From Alkalicoccus saliphilus (GTDB taxonomy: Bacteria; Bacillota; Bacilli; Bacillales; Salisediminibacteriaceae): a stretch of DNA of 47,493 bases. This document shows, in pieces, positions 44,283-47,493 of this stretch (position 1 is the stretch's first letter; each line of letters opens with the position of its first letter). A program made the translations under genes and the position numbers. The DNA lies in the NCBI RefSeq assembly GCF_003044065.1, contig NZ_PZJJ01000025.1, forward strand, positions 1-47,493, read 5' to 3'. Below the pieces are notes generated by a model, which was not told where the DNA came from, ran no database searches, and worked only from the letters and a program-made list of their open reading frames with translations.

Positions 44283-45263
44283 TTACAGAGTCCACCAACC
44301 TGTTTTTTCCGCCAGTTCCGGAAAATCGATATAAGGATTTCTATTTCCCTGAATTTCAAACACTGCTTTGTTTCGGTGTTTTTCATACAAAGTTACAGGG
44401 AACTGACGGTGCCATTTCAGGAGCAGCTGGAAGTTAATTTTCTTTCTGAACCTTTTTTCTATCACTCCCGGGTACCGAAGCAAAAAATATAACGTCGCTC
44501 TGGCAGCTATTCCTTTTCCATACTCCGGTTCAAAGCGGCTGATACCATCGTACACACCGCAGTCCTCGTACTTCAGAACAGATTTGGATCCTTTCGGAAA
44601 TTCATGGTAGAAAAAATTGGAGCGCACCCTGTTGCACTTTGGCTCACACGTAAACATATGATGAAGGTCGCCCTTCATAGGTTCTGCCGCCCGGTACCAG
44701 GATTGGGGAACGACGTGCTCCACGTTAAATTTATGCTGTCTGGATATGAGGCGGAGATGCTTGATCAGCTCCGGGTCCGCGTGTTTCTGAGCTTCTATAA
44801 GCTCCCTATACTTTTCAAAGCGCTGCGAAATAATTTCAAAATCTTCCATTATAACATTTTCCGGACTCGCATGTTTTCCCGAATAAATATTTTTCAATTC
44901 CCCATACGGCTGCAGGTCAACCCACGTATACAAGTATTGATCTTTACTGATATAGTACGGCTGTCTGTATTTATGTGTTTGGTGAAGAGTTTTCTTCAAC
45001 TGTCCTAAAGATTCTTCCTTCTCTAAGTAAATACCTCGGTAATACTCTTCCAACCACAGCTGGTCCTCTAATTCATCGTAATACAGTTCCTTATCGGACA
45101 ATATCCGCCGCTGATTTTCTTTACATTCTTTTACGAGCAGATCCGAATTGACCTGCTGCATCAGCCTCAGCTCATCCAGATGGTTTTGTAGTATATCATC
45201 GTTCGCGATTCTCCCCAACTCCTTTCCTAAACAGCTCGGAGAGATTTTTTGAAATTTGTTCAT
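44283..45263 (-). CDS. Endonuclease I family (His-Me finger) protein, copy 1
   Basis: 326 residues. The active-site region FNVEHVVPQSWY, then MKGDLHHMFTCEPKCNRVRSN and a C-terminal ARATLYFLLRYP with LYEKHRNKAVFEIQGNRNP, are characteristic of Endonuclease_1 (EndA/NucM/Vvn) proteins. Unlike the secreted homologues (B. subtilis YurI), I see no signal peptide. A charged helical N-terminal domain of about 170 residues precedes the nuclease core. The start is uncertain because the SD near 45263 is weak and homology with copy 2 begins about 20 codons later. A paralogue lies upstream at 45657-46595. Confidence 0.9.
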   Translation of the reverse strand: MNKFQKISPSCLGKELGRIANDDILQNHLDELRLMQQVNSDLLVKECKENQRRILSDKELYYDELEDQLWLEEYYRGIYLEKEESLGQLKKTLHQTHKYRQPYYISKDQYLYTWVDLQPYGELKNIYSGKHASPENVIMEDFEIISQRFEKYRELIEAQKHADPELIKHLRLISRQHKFNVEHVVPQSWYRAAEPMKGDLHHMFTCEPKCNRVRSNFFYHEFPKGSKSVLKYEDCGVYDGISRFEPEYGKGIAARATLYFLLRYPGVIEKRFRKKINFQLLLKWHRQFPVTLYEKHRNKAVFEIQGNRNPYIDFPELAEKTGWWTL

Positions 45264-45489
45264 AAAATCCTATTCGAAAAATTATTTGCCTCTCTATTAA
45301 TTAAAATATTCTCCTATACTCTAAGATAATTACATAATTCTGAGCTTTTCGACCTCAAGAATTTTGATAGAAACACGGGAGCAGCACACCAGTTCCGAAA
45401 AGAATAAGGGCCCAAATCATTCTTAGAGATTGGAAGAAACCCCATTCCTCCGTGTATTCAACAAGAAAATCTGTTAGAAATATGGATTT

Positions 45490-45645
45490 ATCCACTGGAA
45501 TGAGCTGGAGGAGACAAACCATAAGCGTAAGCACGAGGACGAGTGTCAAGGTAGCTGTCAACCGATTCAACGGAAAAAATAGATGTGGAGGTCATCGCCA
45601 GTAGCGATGCGTGCCCAGAAGACCGTAGACGCTCATCGGAAATTT
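45490..45645 (-). pseudogene. Decayed sulP fragment between the two endonuclease genes
   Basis: Minus-strand translation in shifted frames recalls SulP: FPMSVYGLLGTHRY corresponds to LPLIVYALLGTSRH, and TLTLVLVLTLMVCLLQL to YITLVLILTLMVGVLQL of the intact gene at 41512-43188. DNA similarity continues between the two stretches, with a frameshift and a TGA. A 71-codon ORF (45355-45570) partly overlaps this relic and is probably not a real gene; its last 40 codons have no match. Confidence 0.8.
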
Positions 45646-45656
45646 TGTTTTCAGTT

Positions 45657-46595
45657 CTACAGCAGAGTATACAGTGCAGGATTTTTCGTCAGTTCCGGGA
45701 AGTCTATAAAGGGATTTCTATTCCCCTGAATTTCGAAAATCGCTTTATTTCTATGCTTTTCATACAATGTAACTGGAAATTCATTGTGCCACTGCAGCAT
45801 TAATTTCCGGTTAATTAACTGTCTGTAGCTTTTTACAATTCTGTTTGGATAGCGCAGTAAGAAATAGAGGGTAGCTCTTGCTACTATACCTTTGCCGTAT
45901 TCAGGCTCAAAAAGACCTGTTTCATTATGCAGACCGCATTCATCATATATGTTTAAAGGTTTCGCTCCTGCAGAAAACTCATAGTACGGGTAGTTGGAAC
46001 GTATACTGTTACATTCCGGTTCGCATGTAAACAAATGATGCAGATCCCCTTTCATAGGCTCCTTCGCTCTAAACCAGGATTGCGGCACTACGTGTTCCAC
46101 ATTGAATTTATACTGACGGGAAATACTCCGGACCTGGTTTTTGACCCTCTTGTTTTTCGAGTACCTTTGCGCTACGACCAGCCTGCGGTACTTTTCGAAA
46201 CGTTTATAAATGGTTTCAAAATCTTCCTTTATGGCTTCTTCCGGGCTTTTTTCCGTTCCCGAATAAATATTCTTTAACTTTCCGTACGGCTGAAGATCCA
46301 CCCACGTATACAAATACTGATCTTTACTGACGTGATAGGGATTTCTATATTTATGTGTGGCGCCAACAAGCTTTTTCATCTCAGAGAAAATATTGGGGAA
46401 ACTGCTTTTTCCAAAAGAAATATCACAGTAATAATGGTCGATCCATGATTGATCCTCTTCTTTATTGTAGTATATTTCTTCGTTGGACATGATCCGCTGC
46501 TGATTATATCTTAACCCCTCCACCAGGACGTCAGAATCGCATTCCTTCATCCGTTCCAACTCTTTCAGGCGGCTCTGCAGTATATCACCCGTCAT
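45657..46595 (-). CDS. Endonuclease I family (His-Me finger) protein, copy 2
   Basis: 312 residues, a clear paralogue of the 44283-45263 product with long shared blocks: SKDQYLYTWVDLQPYG, LKNIYSG, KFNVEHVVPQSWF, MKGDLHHLFTCEPECN, GKGIVARATLYFLLRYPN and NRNPFIDFPEL. No signal peptide is visible, so it is predicted to stay in the cytosol or use another export route. ATG 46595 has a weak SD (GGTTGGGATG). A Fur-box-like sequence lies about 70-90 bp upstream. The C-terminus ends LYTLL. Confidence 0.9.
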   Translation of the reverse strand: MTGDILQSRLKELERMKECDSDVLVEGLRYNQQRIMSNEEIYYNKEEDQSWIDHYYCDISFGKSSFPNIFSEMKKLVGATHKYRNPYHVSKDQYLYTWVDLQPYGKLKNIYSGTEKSPEEAIKEDFETIYKRFEKYRRLVVAQRYSKNKRVKNQVRSISRQYKFNVEHVVPQSWFRAKEPMKGDLHHLFTCEPECNSIRSNYPYYEFSAGAKPLNIYDECGLHNETGLFEPEYGKGIVARATLYFLLRYPNRIVKSYRQLINRKLMLQWHNEFPVTLYEKHRNKAIFEIQGNRNPFIDFPELTKNPALYTLL

Positions 46596-47035
46596 TATTC
46601 ATCCCAACCTTTTCTATGAAATAGTCGATACATCTAGTGTATCCTGCTTTACAGACGAAAACTATATGCATTCTCATTCTCATAAATATATCCTACAGTT
46701 TGCCACTACTACCCCAAAGCGGAGGAATACATTAACAGTTATTATAATCGCCTACCTCCCAAAAACTGCTTTTATTTTTTCTACTTCCCGCCTGTCAGCA
46801 CAAGATATTTTTCGGCAAGCGGAGGCAACCTGCAGAATAAAATAGAAGTTCAGCACCTGCACAGGAGGACGTATTTACACACCCGTCCATGGTAACATCA
46901 TGGCATAGAGTTCGATGAAAGAAGAAAAAATCCCTCCGTATGAAGTGGTTCTACGGAAAGGACGGATGATATAAAAGAACGAAGGATAGAAAAGTAATTT
47001 ATCTACGTATCTTTCGGTTTATTTATAAGGCTCTA
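46596..47035. promoter_or_regulatory. Intergenic region with Fur-like site
   Basis: ATGAGAATGAGAATGCAT on the minus strand (46666-46683) has the GAGAATGAGAAT repeat seen in Fur boxes, about 70 bp before the endonuclease copy 2 start. The symmetry of a full Fur box is not complete, so this is weak. No ORF is supported from 46684 to 47035. Confidence 0.3.
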
Positions 47036-47173
47036 TTAAAGCTCCGGGTTGTTATTTAAGGTTGCCTGCAGCTCTTTACACCTGCCGCGGAGAAAGCTGA
47101 GAATCTCCTCCACGGCAAGCCTGCCGGTTGGAAGTGAAGTTTTTTTCCTGGCATCAACAGCGAACTTTAACAT
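47036..47173 (-). CDS. Possible 45-residue protein
   Basis: ATG 47173 lies six bases after the stop of the upstream 87-codon ORF and opens a 45-codon frame beginning MLKFAVDARKKTS and ending NNNPEL. It is amphipathic with one predicted helix (AVEEILSFLRGRCKELQATL). The SD is weak. Together with the upstream ORF it could form a small two-gene unit. Unknown function. Confidence 0.35.
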   Translation of the reverse strand: MLKFAVDARKKTSLPTGRLAVEEILSFLRGRCKELQATLNNNPEL

Positions 47174-47179
47174 AGCTAT

Positions 47180-47443
47180 TTATAAAGCTTCCAGAGCAAT
47201 AAAGTCTAAATATGCCACTACTGCTGTAAGGAGCAGCATAGGTGAAATGTATAATAATGCTGCTCCTGTAACGAAGGCCGTTTGAAGTAAGTCTTTCTGA
47301 CGACCCCTTCCCTGATTCTTCAGGGCTTTTTTAGTAAAAGCTGCTGCCTGAAGAATTACTACAGTCTGATACTCTGTCAAGAAACTAGACACGTATAATT
47401 GGGATTTGATCGTTTCTTCTACCGCGCTCTCGCTTGGTGGCAT
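47180..47443 (-). CDS. Possible membrane protein (87 aa) next to an edge hairpin
   Basis: The frame begins MPPSESAVEETIKSQ, carries charged residues (KKALKNQGRGRQKDLL) and a hydrophobic C-terminal helix (TAFVTGAALLYISPMLLLTAVVAYLDF). The ATG lies inside the right-hand hairpin and no SD is visible, so the start may be wrong or translation may be coupled to something beyond the window. No family recognised. Confidence 0.4.
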   Translation of the reverse strand: MPPSESAVEETIKSQLYVSSFLTEYQTVVILQAAAFTKKALKNQGRGRQKDLLQTAFVTGAALLYISPMLLLTAVVAYLDFIALEAL

Positions 47444-47483
47444 TCGATAGACAATCAGGGAGACCCTGAATGTCTATCGAATG
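47441..47483. repeat. Long hairpin at the window edge
   Basis: Arms CATTCGATAGACAATCAGGG (47441-47460) and its complement (47464-47483) pair at 19 of 20 positions around a 3-nt loop. There is no T-run inside the window. It could be a dispersed palindromic repeat or part of a terminator or attenuator extending past the edge. Confidence 0.75.
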
Positions 47484-47493
47484 GACAGATGAG

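Noticed and set aside
45355-45570. 71-codon membrane-like minus-strand ORF
   Set aside because: Its N-terminal part is a recognisable sulP relic and the rest has no match; probably a chance frame in a pseudogene.

Overview
The window looks like a chromosomal segment of a member of the Bacillaceae (Bacillota), probably a stress-tolerant or halo/alkaliphilic lineage. The reasons are strong AGGAGG-type ribosome binding sites, SigB-like promoters, close homologues of Bacillus PaiA/PaiB, SdhB, Med, MhqR/MhqO-type proteins and KtrA/KtrC, and Gram-positive terminators and lipoprotein signals. No tRNA, rRNA, CRISPR array, transposase or phage module was found. Species-level placement is inference.

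Left part (1-11.4 kb), mostly minus strand. A TetR regulator precedes a GvpL/GvpF-family gas-vesicle protein and two small paralogous proteins. A DUF4256 gene follows on the plus strand, interrupted by an in-frame TGA. Then come a short alpha-helical protein, a DinB-like protein, a Med/BMP-type lipoprotein and a small membrane protein. A tightly overlapping molybdenum-cofactor operon (moeA-mobB-moaE-moaD) is next. The block ends with a GlsB/YmgE-type stress protein, a cardiolipin synthase, a 31-residue membrane peptide and a DUF805 protein.

Middle (11.5-21.5 kb). A guanidine-I (ykkC) riboswitch with its terminator controls an EamA/DMT transporter. It is followed by an alpha/beta hydrolase, a secreted GH16 beta-glucanase with two tandem carbohydrate-binding modules, a kinase-like protein, an MhqR/MhqO-like quinone-stress pair, a half-length FtsX-type permease behind a 34-bp perfect palindrome, a ZIP-like membrane protein, and a small protein that seems to start at AUU.

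21.8-25.1 kb is visibly AT-rich compared with its flanks. It carries a tandem CbbX-type AAA+ ATPase and a polytopic membrane protein, and a 35-bp inverted repeat precedes the ATPase. I regard this as an accessory insertion and the most likely uncharacterised system in the window.

25.2-33.7 kb: an AAC(3)-I-like acetyltransferase diverges from an arsenic operon (arsR-arsD-arsA-arsB). Then come a ferritin-like protein, marR-paiA-paiB behind a perfect MarR-type operator, and a solitary sdhB.

33.8-47.5 kb: an alpha/beta hydrolase, a ketopantoate-reductase-like enzyme, an erythromycin-esterase-family protein, a TetR regulator, a PEP-synthase/rifampicin-phosphotransferase-family enzyme with a helically phased repeat array upstream, a SulP anion transporter, a Ktr potassium-channel subunit, and two tandem endonuclease I paralogues with a decayed sulP fragment between them. 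The right edge holds two small unknown ORFs and a 20-bp-arm hairpin.
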